Assembly (NCBI RefSeq): GCF_020179405.1
Contig: NZ_JAICBZ010000006.1
Span: 1-64,000 of the forward strand
Reading direction: 5' to 3'
DNA from: Xinfangfangia pollutisoli
GTDB taxonomy: Bacteria; Pseudomonadota; Alphaproteobacteria; Rhodobacterales; Rhodobacteraceae
DNA length: 64,000 nt
Part shown: positions 9,193 to 17,946 of the stretch, piece by piece
Position numbering within the stretch: position 1 is the stretch's first letter
Layout: every line of letters starts with the position of its first letter
The notes under the pieces: generated by a model
What the model was told of the DNA's origin: nothing
The model's input: the letters and a program-made list of their open reading frames with translations, nothing else
Database searches by the model: none
Translations under genes and position numbers: made by a program

Positions 9193-9252
9193 TCGAGTCT
9201 CCCAGGTTTGCTTCTTGTTGATCCGGAACGAAGGACGGCGGGGCGCGCCGGG

Positions 9253-9978
9253 CTAGAACCAGCGCGCGTCGTAGCTGTCGATGGTGCCATCGGCGCGCAT
9301 GGCCGAGATGGCGGCGTCGAAATCGGGTTTCAGCGGGCTGCCCTTGCACAGGACGATGCCGGTGCCCTCGTCGGGAATGTCGACAGGGTACAGATACTCC
9401 ACCCCCGCGCCCAGCAGCAGCGGCTCCAGATCGGGGCGGTCGCGGAACGGGCCCAGCGCCAGGTCGCTTTCCCCGCTTCCGACCGATTGCAGCGCTTCCG
9501 CCTCGCCGGGGAAGCTGCGGAAATCCAGGCCCTCGGCGCGCAGCCAGGCTTCGTGGATCGTGCCCGATTGCACCGCGATGCGGGCCGTCTCGGGCGCGGG
9601 CGCGCCGGGCAGGCCCACGAACCATTCCGTCTCGTCGCCATTGGCATAGGGCGTGGTGAAATCGACCAGCGCCCGGCGTTCGGGCGTGACGGCGATGCCA
9701 CCGATCGCGGCATCGAAGCGGCCCGAGATCACGCCGGGGATCAATTCGTCGAAGGCCGCGGTCTGCCATTGGCAGACATGGCCGCTGCGCCGGCAGATCT
9801 CGGTCATCACGTCGATGTCGAAGCCTTCCAGCCCGCCGCCGGCCTGGGGCTGGACATAGGGCGGAAAGCTTTCATCCGTGCCGATCACCAGACGGTTGCC
9901 CGCGCCCGCGGGCGGGTCGCCCGCCGCCGCCAGCACCAGCGCCGCACCCAGGGCCGAAAGAGAGGCGAAACAGGCCAT
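9253..9978 (-). CDS. ABC transporter periplasmic binding protein, family 3 (second copy)
   Basis: 241 residues, signal-like N-terminus (hydrophobic residues 5-20) and family 3 motifs (ESFPPYV, GFDIDVMTEI, IGGIAVTPERR). It is only distantly similar to its neighbour at 8440-9192, keeping the same motif order but a different ligand-pocket sequence and four cysteines. GGGGGCGG precedes the start, 9 bases beyond the ATPase stop. Two binding proteins sharing one permease pair would widen the substrate range; alternatively this one may be a sensor. Family assignment is firm, ligand unknown. Confidence 0.85.
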   Translation of the reverse strand: MACFASLSALGAALVLAAAGDPPAGAGNRLVIGTDESFPPYVQPQAGGGLEGFDIDVMTEICRRSGHVCQWQTAAFDELIPGVISGRFDAAIGGIAVTPERRALVDFTTPYANGDETEWFVGLPGAPAPETARIAVQSGTIHEAWLRAEGLDFRSFPGEAEALQSVGSGESDLALGPFRDRPDLEPLLLGAGVEYLYPVDIPDEGTGIVLCKGSPLKPDFDAAISAMRADGTIDSYDARWF

Positions 9979-9987
9979 CGCCGCCCC

Positions 9988-10758
9988 CTAAGCCGCCGTG
10001 GCCGACAGGAAACCGCGCAGCCGTTCGGTCTGCGGATTGCCGAACAGCGCGCCGGGCGGGCCTTCTTCCTCGATCCGGCCCTTGTGCAGGAAGATCACAT
10101 GGTCGCTGCAATCGGCGGCAAGGCGCATGTCATGCGTGACCAGCAGCATGGTCCGGCCCTCATCGGCCAAGGCCTTGATCACCTTGACGACTTCCTGTTC
10201 CAGTTCCGGGTCCAGCGCCGAGGTCGGCTCGTCGAACAGCAGCGCGCGGGGCTCCATGCACAGCGCCCGCGCGATGGCGGCGCGCTGCTGCTGGCCGCCC
10301 GACAATTGCGCGGGCCAGGCCTCGGCCTTGTCGGCAATGCCGACCTTGGCCAGGTATTCCCGCGCCTTCACCTCGACCTCTTTCGGGTCGCGCTTCAGCA
10401 CCGTCACCGGCGCCTCCATCACATTCTGCAGGATGGTCATATGGGCCCAGAGGTTGAACTGCTGGAACACCATCGACAGGTTGGTGCGGATCCGGGTCAC
10501 CTGGGCGCGGTCGGAAGGGTGGCGATGCAGGCCCTGGCCCTTCCAATGCACCTCTTCACCCTCGAATCGGATTGAGCCCTGCTGGCTGTCTTCCAAGAGG
10601 TTGCAGCAGCGCAGCAGCGTGGATTTGCCCGAGCCGGAGGATCCGATCAGCGACACGACATGGCCGCGCGGCGCCACCAGATCGACGCCTTTCAGCACTT
10701 CCAGCGGACCGTAGCTTTTGTGGAGATCGCGGATCTCGATGACGGGCGTTTCGGCCAT
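9988..10758 (-). CDS. Polar amino acid/amine ABC transporter ATPase (HisP/GlnQ-like)
   Basis: 256-residue cytoplasmic ATPase. Walker A GSSGSGKST is at residues 39-47, followed by a Q-loop (VFQQFNLW), signature LSGGQQQR, Walker B LLFDEPTSALD and a switch histidine in LVTHDM. It carries the HisP/OccP-type insert with HPSDRAQVTRIR that is typical of histidine/opine/basic amino-acid importers. It is the first gene of the leftward transporter-catabolism locus. The 137 bases upstream (10759-10895) hold its promoter, but no convincing -35/-10 was picked out. Confidence 0.92.
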   Translation of the reverse strand: MAETPVIEIRDLHKSYGPLEVLKGVDLVAPRGHVVSLIGSSGSGKSTLLRCCNLLEDSQQGSIRFEGEEVHWKGQGLHRHPSDRAQVTRIRTNLSMVFQQFNLWAHMTILQNVMEAPVTVLKRDPKEVEVKAREYLAKVGIADKAEAWPAQLSGGQQQRAAIARALCMEPRALLFDEPTSALDPELEQEVVKVIKALADEGRTMLLVTHDMRLAADCSDHVIFLHKGRIEEEGPPGALFGNPQTERLRGFLSATAA

Positions 10759-10895
10759 TCCCCCCGGCTTCCCTGTCGTGGACGGCCCGCAGCCTTCTGT
10801 CGGGATGCGCGGCCCTTGCTACGGATTAGGGCGCAGAACAGCCCGTATTGCAACGGCGATTCCGGCATGTGACGCCGGGTCTGCCTGTCAATTCA

Positions 10896-11669
10896 TCACG
10901 AAGCGGCGCCAAGATCGGCAGGCGCGGCGGGAATCGGCACGGCCAGCCATGCCTCGGCCGGCAAGGCCACCAGCCCGCGCAGATGCAGCGTGTCGCGGTC
11001 TTCGTCCGACAGGGCGGCGATGGCCGCATCCAGCGCGGCGAAGATCGCAGGCCCGTCGGCACCGGGCCCGGCGATATAGGGCAGGGCGGGGGTCGGGGGC
11101 GTGAGCGCCACGATTTTCAGCCCCGGCACGGCGGGGTCGCCATCTTCCTGCATCATCGCCCAGGTCACCGCATCCAGCGCCGCCAGATCGGCCCGACCCT
11201 CCGCCACCGCCGCGGCCGAGGCGCGATGCCCGCCGGTGCGCAGCCGCGGCGTCAGCGCAAAGCCCTGCTCGGCCGCCCAGTTCGCCGGCGCAGCCCAGCC
11301 CGATTGCGACAGGTCGTCATTGAAGGCGAAAGGCGCGGTGGCGAAATCGGCAAAATCCGCGCGCGGATCGTCCTTCCGCGCCACAAGAACGGAGCGGTAC
11401 TGGCCGCGCGGGCAGTCGCGCAATCCGTGATCCGGCGCGCCGATCAGCGTGACCTGGCCATGCAGCCGGGCGCGATAGGGAAAGCCGCAGGTCTGCGACA
11501 GGACCAGATCCTCGGCCGTCCAGGCCGGCCAATAGGCGCCTTCGCCGCGGGTCAGACCCTGGGGCGCTTCGATCCCGCGATGGGCCAGTTCCTGCCGGGC
11601 CAGCGCCCAAAGCCGGTCATTCGCCGCCCGGGCGGGGCCGCTGTCATACATGCCAAGCGAGGCGATCAT
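10896..11669 (-). CDS. PhnD/SsuA/transferrin-like substrate-binding domain protein without signal peptide
   Basis: 257 residues of the PhnD-like family: an ASLGMYD start, a DLVLSQTCGFPYR ligand-loop motif and a GGHRASAAAVAEGRADLAALDAVTW motif. The N-terminus goes straight into the first beta strand, with no export signal and no transporter genes beside it, so a cytoplasmic or sensory role is more likely than uptake. Its ATG overlaps the stop of the TerB-like gene (ATGA, 11666-11669), implying translational coupling. The ligand is unknown. Confidence 0.7.
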   Translation of the reverse strand: MIASLGMYDSGPARAANDRLWALARQELAHRGIEAPQGLTRGEGAYWPAWTAEDLVLSQTCGFPYRARLHGQVTLIGAPDHGLRDCPRGQYRSVLVARKDDPRADFADFATAPFAFNDDLSQSGWAAPANWAAEQGFALTPRLRTGGHRASAAAVAEGRADLAALDAVTWAMMQEDGDPAVPGLKIVALTPPTPALPYIAGPGADGPAIFAALDAAIAALSDEDRDTLHLRGLVALPAEAWLAVPIPAAPADLGAAS

Positions 11670-12106
11670 GGCTGTTTCTCCGCTTTCTGCCGGGCGATCG
11701 CATTCTCAACGTCGCTCAGGCCCAAAAGGTTCGCCACCATGCGCAAAAGCCGGTCTTCCTCGGCATCGCGGCTGCCATCGGCCAGGGCCACCGACCACAG
11801 CGCCGAGACCAGATCGGTCCGGTCCTCCAGCGGGATCGCGGCCTTCAGCGCCCGGGTGAAGCGCACCGTATCGGGCGCGGCCTCTTCCAACGCCTCGGCT
11901 TCGGTCCTGAGCCTTGCGGCCTCGAAAGGCCCCAGCCCATGGCGGGCGATCAGCGTGCGGTCGATCCGCGCGATCTCGGTCTCGGTATATCGGCCATCGG
12001 TGCGGGCAACCCGCACCAGCAGGGCCGCCAGCGCAAGGCGCGCGTCGGGATCGGGCAGGCGGGGCGGGGCGGGGGCCAGCAGGCCGCGCAGAAGCGAATG
12101 GAACAT
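11666..12106 (-). CDS. TerB-like (tellurite resistance/DjlA-type) helical protein
   Basis: 146 residues, all-helical with the paired acidic motifs of the TerB fold (VRVARTDGRYTETE and ALADGSRDAEEDRLL), each resembling a metal-binding D/E cluster. Family members are often membrane-stress or metal-sensing proteins of unclear mechanism. It is translationally coupled to the PhnD-like gene. No ter operon is present, so tellurite resistance should not be assumed. Confidence 0.75.
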   Translation of the reverse strand: MFHSLLRGLLAPAPPRLPDPDARLALAALLVRVARTDGRYTETEIARIDRTLIARHGLGPFEAARLRTEAEALEEAAPDTVRFTRALKAAIPLEDRTDLVSALWSVALADGSRDAEEDRLLRMVANLLGLSDVENAIARQKAEKQP

Positions 12107-12145
12107 GGCGGCAAGATAGGCGGGCGCGGGCGGCCGCGCCAGATC

Positions 12146-13048
12146 TCAACCGGGTTCTGGGCGCCGGATACGGCCTTGTGACAGCGGCACGGCGCTGCCG
12201 GCGATGCGCACGGCGGTCAGCGCGCCTTCGGCAAGCTCGACCGTCAGCCCGATCTCGGACCGCCGCCCCATCTCGACCCCCTGGGTCAGCGCCAGCCGGG
12301 TTGTGCCGGGCGCCAGATGGCCATTGGCCAGAAGTTGCGCCGCGAAAAGCGCTGCGGCCGAGCCGGTGGCCGGGTCTTCCGGGATGCCGGCGGTGGGGCT
12401 GAACATCCGGCAGCGGAAGGCCTGCGGGTCGGTGCGGACATAAAGATAGATCGAATCCACCCCCGCCTTTGCACAGGCGGCAGACCAGGCCGGTTCCTGC
12501 GGCCGGGCGCGGGCCAGGGCATCAAGCCCCTGCACGGGCAGATACAGAAAGCGCGGGCCGCCTGCCTGGCAACCCGGGCGGTCAGGGCCGATCTCGGCCT
12601 CGGTCAGCCCCAGCGCCTGGGCCAAGAGGCCCGTCTCGGGCACCTGTCCGGCCGCATAGGGCAGGACCGGCGCCGTCAGCTCGGCCGTGACCGACGCGCC
12701 GCGGCGGCGGACCGTGACGGGCACGAGCCCCGCTTCTTCCTCAAGCGTGATGACCTTGTCGAAATCGCCGCCTTCATCCGCGCAGGCCAGATGGATGGCG
12801 CAGCCGATGGTCGGATGGCCGGCAAAGGGGATCTCGTCGGTCGGAAAGAAGATGCGCACCCGCGCCGTATGGGCCGGATCCTGCGGGCGCTGGACGAAGA
12901 TCGTCTCGGACAGGTTGAATTCCCGCGCGAGGATCAGCATCTGGGCAGTCGAAAGCCCATCGGCGCCCAGCACCACCGCCAGCGGATTGCCGGCAAAGGG
13001 CCGGTCGGTGAAGACATCCAGCGTGTGGAAGGCCAGGGTCTCGGTCAT
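12146..13048 (-). CDS. PhzF-family isomerase/epimerase-like protein
   Basis: 300 residues with the PhzF double-barrel signature: LDVFTDRPFAGNPLAVV at the N-terminus with the catalytic Glu in LSETIFV (around residue 48), FAGHPTIG, and a C-terminal PTAGIPEDPATGSAA motif. PhzF in phenazine producers isomerises a hydroxyanthranilate, but no phenazine genes are nearby and most family members have unknown substrates. The ATG overlaps the stop of rlmJ by four bases (ATGA, 13045-13048). Confidence 0.85.
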   Translation of the reverse strand: MTETLAFHTLDVFTDRPFAGNPLAVVLGADGLSTAQMLILAREFNLSETIFVQRPQDPAHTARVRIFFPTDEIPFAGHPTIGCAIHLACADEGGDFDKVITLEEEAGLVPVTVRRRGASVTAELTAPVLPYAAGQVPETGLLAQALGLTEAEIGPDRPGCQAGGPRFLYLPVQGLDALARARPQEPAWSAACAKAGVDSIYLYVRTDPQAFRCRMFSPTAGIPEDPATGSAAALFAAQLLANGHLAPGTTRLALTQGVEMGRRSEIGLTVELAEGALTAVRIAGSAVPLSQGRIRRPEPG

Positions 13049-13824
13049 CGAAGCCCTTTGTACAGCGCGCTCAGCCGCGCGGCCTCATCGGCCAGGCCGA
13101 AGGGCGGGTTGACGAAGATCATCCCCGAGCCCTCCATCCGGTGGCCGTCGCGCGCGGGCGGAAAGCGCACCTCATGCACCAGGATATCGGCATGCTGCGC
13201 CTTCAGCGCGGCCACCATCGGCCCATGCGGCCCGCCGCGCAGGATCGGATACCACAGCGCCAGGATGCCCACGTTCCATTTGCGCGCGAGCGCGGCAAAG
13301 ACCTTGGGGATGCGGTCGTAATCCTCCTTCACCTCGAAGGACGGATCGCACAGCAAAAGCCCGCGCCGCGGCGTGGGCGGGCACAGCGACAGCGCCATTT
13401 CGAACCCGTCCTGCTTGCGGATATCCGCCTCCCAGCCCTGCATCGCCTGCACCAGCCCCGCATGTTCCTGCGGATGCAGTTCCGCCAGATGCAGCCGGTC
13501 GATGTCGCGCAGCGTCATGGCCGCGATCAGCGGCGAGCCGGGATAGGCATCGTCGCCCAGCATGGCCCGGGTCTCGGCCAGGCGCTGGGCATAGGGATGG
13601 GCGGCGGGAAACCAGTCGGCATGGGCCAGAATGCCCTTCGCCGCCTCGCCGGTCTTTTCCGCCTCGGGCGCCGAAAGCCGATACAGGCCCCGCCCGGCAT
13701 GGGTTTCCAGATACGAGACCGGCTTGTCCTTGCGGGTCAGATAGTCCAGCGCCCAGGCCAGAAGCGCGTGCTTCTGCACATCGGCCAGGTTTCCGGCATG
13801 GAAGGCATGTTGATAGGACAGCAT
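13045..13824 (-). CDS. rlmJ: 23S rRNA (adenine2030-N6)-methyltransferase RlmJ
   Basis: 259 residues. The N-terminus MLSYQHAFHAGNLADVQKH is diagnostic of RlmJ, and an NPPF catalytic tetrapeptide (FVNPPFGL) lies near the C-terminus, with a LLCDPSFE segment before it. It methylates A2030 of 23S rRNA using S-adenosylmethionine. Length is a little under the E. coli enzyme (280). Translation probably couples to the downstream PhzF-like gene. Confidence 0.92.
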   Translation of the reverse strand: MLSYQHAFHAGNLADVQKHALLAWALDYLTRKDKPVSYLETHAGRGLYRLSAPEAEKTGEAAKGILAHADWFPAAHPYAQRLAETRAMLGDDAYPGSPLIAAMTLRDIDRLHLAELHPQEHAGLVQAMQGWEADIRKQDGFEMALSLCPPTPRRGLLLCDPSFEVKEDYDRIPKVFAALARKWNVGILALWYPILRGGPHGPMVAALKAQHADILVHEVRFPPARDGHRMEGSGMIFVNPPFGLADEAARLSALYKGLR

Positions 13825-13950
13825 GCGCCGGGCCTAACAGGCGGGGCAGGCGCGCGCAACGGAATTGGCCCGCGCCCCGGACCGAAGCGGGCCGGCCTTT
13901 GCCCGACGCTGAAGGGCGGGCTTGCGGGCGGGCGGGCTTCGCGCCATCCT

Positions 13951-13966
13951 CTGACCATCCGGTCAG
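13951..13966. promoter_or_regulatory. Inverted repeat CTGACC-N4-GGTCAG upstream of cdd
   Basis: A perfect 6-base inverted repeat with a 4-base centre ends about 14 bases before the cdd start, directly before the AGGAAAGGA ribosome-binding site. It could be an operator for the nucleoside operon or a leader hairpin. The 155-base gap to rlmJ otherwise holds GC-rich direct repeats (GGGCGGGC) at about 13914-13938. Confidence 0.4.
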
Positions 13967-13979
13967 GAAAGGACCCGTC

Positions 13980-14372
13980 ATGACTTTGGCCAAAGCCGCG
14001 GCAGAGGTGCGCGAACGCGCCTGGGTGCCCTATTCGCGCTTCAAGGTCGGGGCGGCGATCCGTGCGGCCTCGGGCAAGGTCTATGCCGGCTGCAATGTGG
14101 AAAACGTGGCCTATCCCGAAGGCACCTGCGCCGAGGCGGGCGCGATTGCCGCCATGTGCGCGGGGGGCGATTACAAGATTGCCGAAGTCTATGTGATCGC
14201 CGACAGCCCCGAGCCGGTGCCCTGCTGCGGTGGCTGCCGGCAGAAGATCGCCGAATTCGCCGGGCCCGACGTGCGGGTGACCATGGCCACCACCGATGGC
14301 AAGGAAAAGACCGTGACGGTGGCCGAATTGCTGCCGGGCGTCTTCTCGGCCGCGCATATGGATCGGGCGTAA
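13980..14372 (+). CDS. cdd: Cytidine deaminase
   Basis: 130 residues, homotetrameric type. The zinc ligands are Cys50 in the CAE motif (with Glu52 as proton shuttle) and Cys83/Cys86 in PCCGGCRQ. NVENVAYP matches the substrate-binding NVEN motif. It deaminates cytidine and deoxycytidine to uridine and deoxyuridine. The start at 13980 is favoured by AGGAAAGGA upstream. First gene of cdd-deoA-deoB-add-upp; deoA starts one base after its stop. Confidence 0.95.
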   Translation: MTLAKAAAEVRERAWVPYSRFKVGAAIRAASGKVYAGCNVENVAYPEGTCAEAGAIAAMCAGGDYKIAEVYVIADSPEPVPCCGGCRQKIAEFAGPDVRVTMATTDGKEKTVTVAELLPGVFSAAHMDRA

Positions 14373-14373
14373 G

Positions 14374-15693
14374 ATGGCCGCGCAGCCGGATGCCCGCCAG
14401 ATCATCGCCAAGATCCGCGACGGGCGGCCCGCCACGGCCGAAGAGCTGGGCTGGTTCGCGCAGGGCCTGGCCTCGGGCGCGGTGAGTGATGCCCAGGCCG
14501 GGGCCTTCGCCATGGCGGTTCTGCTGAAAGGCCTGGGCGAAGAGGGCCGCGTCGCCCTGACCCGGGCCATGCGCGACAGCGGAAAAACCATGGTCTGGCA
14601 TCTGGAAGACCCCGTGGTGGACAAGCATTCCACCGGCGGGATCGGCGATTGCGTGTCCTTGCTGCTGGCACCGGCCCTGGCCTGCTGCGGGGCGGCGGTG
14701 CCGATGATCTCGGGCCGGGGCTTGGGTCATACCGGCGGCACGCTGGACAAGCTGGAGGCGATCCCCGGCTTTCGCACCGGGCTGAGCGAGGATCAGTTCC
14801 GCGCCCAGGTGGCCGAGATCGGCTGTGCCATCGTCGCGGCCAGCGCCGAACTGGCCCCGGCCGACCGGCGGCTTTACGCGATCCGCGACATCTCGGGCAC
14901 GGTGGAATCGATCGACCTGATCACCGCTTCGATCCTGTCCAAAAAGCTGGCCGCCGGGCTGGAGGCACTGGTTCTGGACGTGAAATGCGGCTCGGGCGCC
15001 TTCATGGCCTCGCTGGACGAGGCCGAGGCGCTGGCCCGCGCGCTGGTCGCGACGGCGCAGGGCGCGGGCTGCATGACCAGCGCCTTGATCACCGACATGT
15101 CGCAGCCCCTGGCCACCGCCGCGGGCAATGCGCTTGAGGTGATCGAGGTGATGGAGACGCTGACCGGCACCTCGGTCAATTCCGCGCTGTGGGATCTGAC
15201 CGCCGATCTGGGCGGCGAGGTGCTGGCGCTGGCGGGACTGGCCGCCGATCCGGCCGATGGCGCGGCGCGGATCGCCGAGGCGATGGAATCCGGCCAGGCG
15301 GCGGAATGTTTCGGCCGCATGGTCGCGGCCCAGGGTGGTCCGGCCGATTTCGTCGAACGCTGGCCCGACCGTCTGCCTTCGGCCCCGGTGGTGATGGAAG
15401 CGCCGGCGCTGGAAGACGGCTATGTCGCCGCGATCGACGGGCGGGCGCTGGGCCATGCGGTGGCGCATCTGGGCGGCGGCCGGCTGCGCGACGGCGACCG
15501 GATCAACCCGGCGGTGGGTCTGTCGGATCTGGCCGGCATCGGCGAGGAAACCGGCGCCGGCGTGCCGCTGGCCATGGTGCATGCAACCAGTATCGATGCC
15601 GCCCAGGCGGCGGTGCGCGCGGTGCAGGCGGCCTATCGGGTCGGTGCGGCGATGCCGGAAGAGCCGCCTTTGGTGTTGAAGAGGATCGGCTGA
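14374..15693 (+). CDS. deoA: Thymidine phosphorylase
   Basis: 439 residues with the pyrimidine-nucleoside phosphorylase signature (KHSTGGIGD near residue 84, SGRGLGHTGGTLDKLEAIPG, and VLDVKCGSGAFM). It cleaves thymidine or deoxyuridine with phosphate to base and deoxyribose-1-phosphate, which DeoB converts onward. The stop overlaps the deoB start by one base (TGATG), showing tight operon organisation. Confidence 0.95.
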   Translation: MAAQPDARQIIAKIRDGRPATAEELGWFAQGLASGAVSDAQAGAFAMAVLLKGLGEEGRVALTRAMRDSGKTMVWHLEDPVVDKHSTGGIGDCVSLLLAPALACCGAAVPMISGRGLGHTGGTLDKLEAIPGFRTGLSEDQFRAQVAEIGCAIVAASAELAPADRRLYAIRDISGTVESIDLITASILSKKLAAGLEALVLDVKCGSGAFMASLDEAEALARALVATAQGAGCMTSALITDMSQPLATAAGNALEVIEVMETLTGTSVNSALWDLTADLGGEVLALAGLAADPADGAARIAEAMESGQAAECFGRMVAAQGGPADFVERWPDRLPSAPVVMEAPALEDGYVAAIDGRALGHAVAHLGGGRLRDGDRINPAVGLSDLAGIGEETGAGVPLAMVHATSIDAAQAAVRAVQAAYRVGAAMPEEPPLVLKRIG

Positions 15694-16901
15694 TGAGCGC
15701 GCCAGGATCCCGGGCCTTTCTGGTCGTCCTCGATTCCGTGGGCGCGGGCGGCGCACCCGATGCCGCGGATTTTGGCGATGCGGGCGCGAATACGCTGGGC
15801 CATATCGCCGCCGAATGCGCGGCGGGGCGGGCCGAGGTTGGGCGTTCGGGGCCCTTGCACCTGCCGAACCTGGACGCCTTGGGGCTGGGCGCGGCGGTGA
15901 AGCTGGCCTCGGGCTTTGACGCGCCGGGGCTTGGCGCGGTGCCGCAGGGCCTGTGGGGCGCGGCCGAGGAAGTCTCGCCGGGCAAGGACACGCCCTCGGG
16001 CCATTGGGAATTGGCGGGCGTGCCGGTGCCCTGGGACTGGAGCTATTTTCCCGACACCGTGCCGGCCTTTCCGTCCGAGCTGGTGGCCGAGGTCTGCCGG
16101 CTGGCCGGGACCGAGGGGATCCTGGGCAATTGCCACGCCTCGGGCATGCCGGTGATCGCGCGCTATTGCGCCGAGCATAAACGGACGGGCTGGCCGATCT
16201 GCTACACCTCGGCGGATTCGGTGTTTCAGATCGCCGCGCATGAAGACTGGTTCGGGCTGGACCGGCTGCTGGCCCTGTGCCAGGCGCTGGCGCCGACGCT
16301 GCATGCGATGAAGGTGGGCCGCGTGATCGCGCGTCCCTTCACCGGCACCTGCGACGATTTCCGCCGCACCGCCAACCGGCACGACTATGCCATCGCGCCG
16401 CCTTCGCCCACGCTGCTGGACTGGGTGGCCGATGCGGGCCGCGCGACCCATGCCGTGGGCAAGATCGGCGACATCTTTTCCATGCGCGGCATCGGCAAGC
16501 TGTGGAAGGGCAAATCCGATGCTGACCTTTTCGAACATCTGACGCGGCTGGGCGCCGAGGCCGAGCCTGGTTCCTTGACATTTGCGAACTTCGTCGAGTT
16601 TGACAGCCTGTATGGCCATCCGCGCGATGTGGCCGGCTATGCCCGCCATCTGGAATGGTTCGACGCCGCCCTGCCGCGGTTTCTGGCGACGCTGCGCCCC
16701 GGCGATCTGGCGATCTTCACTGCCGATCACGGCAATGACCCGACCTGGTCGGGCACCGATCACACCCGCGAACGGGTGCCGGTCGTGGGCTGGGGGCTGG
16801 GTCCGCGCGCGGTGGGGCTGCGCGGCTATGTCGATGTGGGGGCCAGCATCGCCGCGCATCTGGGCGTGGCGGGGCAGGGGCCGGGGCGGTCGTTCCTGTG
16901 A
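15693..16901 (+). CDS. deoB: Phosphopentomutase
   Basis: 402 residues of the alkaline-phosphatase superfamily. Metal-binding motifs are visible at both ends: LVVLDSVGAGGAPDA near the N-terminus and TADHGNDPTWSGTDHTRE near the C-terminus, with GKDTPSGHWE between. It interconverts (deoxy)ribose 1- and 5-phosphates in nucleoside salvage. The ATG (15693) is fixed by overlap with the deoA stop. Confidence 0.95.
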   Translation: MSAPGSRAFLVVLDSVGAGGAPDAADFGDAGANTLGHIAAECAAGRAEVGRSGPLHLPNLDALGLGAAVKLASGFDAPGLGAVPQGLWGAAEEVSPGKDTPSGHWELAGVPVPWDWSYFPDTVPAFPSELVAEVCRLAGTEGILGNCHASGMPVIARYCAEHKRTGWPICYTSADSVFQIAAHEDWFGLDRLLALCQALAPTLHAMKVGRVIARPFTGTCDDFRRTANRHDYAIAPPSPTLLDWVADAGRATHAVGKIGDIFSMRGIGKLWKGKSDADLFEHLTRLGAEAEPGSLTFANFVEFDSLYGHPRDVAGYARHLEWFDAALPRFLATLRPGDLAIFTADHGNDPTWSGTDHTRERVPVVGWGLGPRAVGLRGYVDVGASIAAHLGVAGQGPGRSFL

Positions 16902-16910
16902 CCGGCCCCC

Positions 16911-16961
16911 GGGGGTTTCACACCCCCGGACCCCCGTGGGATATTTTTGCAGAGAGGAAGG
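16911..16961 (+). repeat. Third copy of the GGATATTT...GCAGAGAGGAAG intergenic element
   Basis: Single copy, same orientation as the element at 1395-1447: a G5-TTTCACA-C5 hairpin, then GGACCCCCG and GGGATATTTTTGCAGAGAGGAAGG. It fills nearly the whole gap between deoB and add. The terminal AGGAAGG may itself serve as the Shine-Dalgarno of add, so the element would be placed in a translation initiation region. Confidence 0.75.
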
Positions 16962-16967
16962 CGGGAG

Positions 16968-17945
16968 ATGAAAGAGCTTCCGAAAGTGGAGTTGCATCTG
17001 CATCTGGAAGGGGCGGCGCCGCCGGCCTTCGTGCGGGGCATGGCGGCCGAGAAGAAAGAGGATATCTCGGGCATCTTCGATGCGCGCGGCGCCTATTCCT
17101 ACAAGGATTTCTGGCATTTCCTGAAGGTCTATGAGACGGCAACATCGGTGTTGCGCTCGCCCGAGGATTACCGGCGGCTGACTTTGGCGGTGCTGGAGGA
17201 AAGCGCCGCTTCGGGCGTGGTTTACAGCGAATGCTTCCTGTCGCCGGATTTCTGCGGCGGGCGCGATGTGGCGGCGTGGCGCGATTATCTGGCGGCGATC
17301 CGCGATGCGGCCGATCAGGCCGAGCGGACGCTGGGCATCACCCTGCGCGGCATCGTCACCTGCATTCGGCATTTCGGCCCCGACAAGGCGCGCGAAACGG
17401 CGCTGTGCGCCGCGGAAACCGCGGGCGACTGGCTGGTGGGTTTCGGCATCGCCGGCGATGAGAAGACGGCGGAGCCGAAGGACTTTGTCTGGGCCTTCGA
17501 TTGCGCGCGCGAGGCGGGCTTGCGGATCACCGCCCATGCCGGGGAATGGCGCGGGCCGCAGGGCATTCGCGACACGCTGGCCGCGCTGGCGCCCGAACGG
17601 CTGGGCCATGGCGTGCGGGCGATCGAGGACCTGGCTTTGGTCGATGAACTGGCCGAGCGCGGCACGGTGCTGGAGGTCTGCCCCGGCTCGAATGTCGCCT
17701 TGGGGCTTTACCCGTCGTTCCGCGCCCATCCGATTGCCGAACTGGACCGGCGGGGGGTGAAGGTCACCGTCTCGACCGATGACCCGCCCTTCTTCCACAC
17801 CACCATGGCGCGGGAATACGAGGCGCTGCACCGCGCCTTCGACTGGGATGAGGGGCAGTTCGACAAGATCGCCAAGGCCTCGCTTGACGCGGCCTTTTGC
17901 GATGCCGATACGAAAGCCAGGATCGCCAAGCTATTGGAGCGCTGA
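16968..17945 (+). CDS. add: Adenosine deaminase
   Basis: 325 residues, amidohydrolase TIM barrel. Zinc ligands appear in HLHLEG near the N-terminus, the HAGEW motif, and STDDPPFF with the catalytic aspartates. It converts adenosine and deoxyadenosine to (deoxy)inosine. The start at 16968 matches the usual [15 protein letters not shown] beginning; the longer in-frame ATG at 16947 lies inside the repeat element. Two bases or less separate it from upp. Confidence 0.92.
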   Translation: MKELPKVELHLHLEGAAPPAFVRGMAAEKKEDISGIFDARGAYSYKDFWHFLKVYETATSVLRSPEDYRRLTLAVLEESAASGVVYSECFLSPDFCGGRDVAAWRDYLAAIRDAADQAERTLGITLRGIVTCIRHFGPDKARETALCAAETAGDWLVGFGIAGDEKTAEPKDFVWAFDCAREAGLRITAHAGEWRGPQGIRDTLAALAPERLGHGVRAIEDLALVDELAERGTVLEVCPGSNVALGLYPSFRAHPIAELDRRGVKVTVSTDDPPFFHTTMAREYEALHRAFDWDEGQFDKIAKASLDAAFCDADTKARIAKLLER

Positions 17946-17946
17946 C

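Noticed and set aside
7393-10575. A 1,060-codon open frame on the plus strand
   Set aside because: It is antisense to the transporter genes with an Arg/Gly/Ala/Gln-rich composition expected from reading GC-rich coding DNA in the opposite strand; no domain or ribosome-binding site.
11666-12106. Tellurite resistance operon
   Set aside because: Only a TerB-like gene; no terA, terC, terD or terZ nearby.
12146-13048. Phenazine biosynthesis from the PhzF-like gene
   Set aside because: No other phz gene is present and PhzF-like proteins are widespread with unknown roles.
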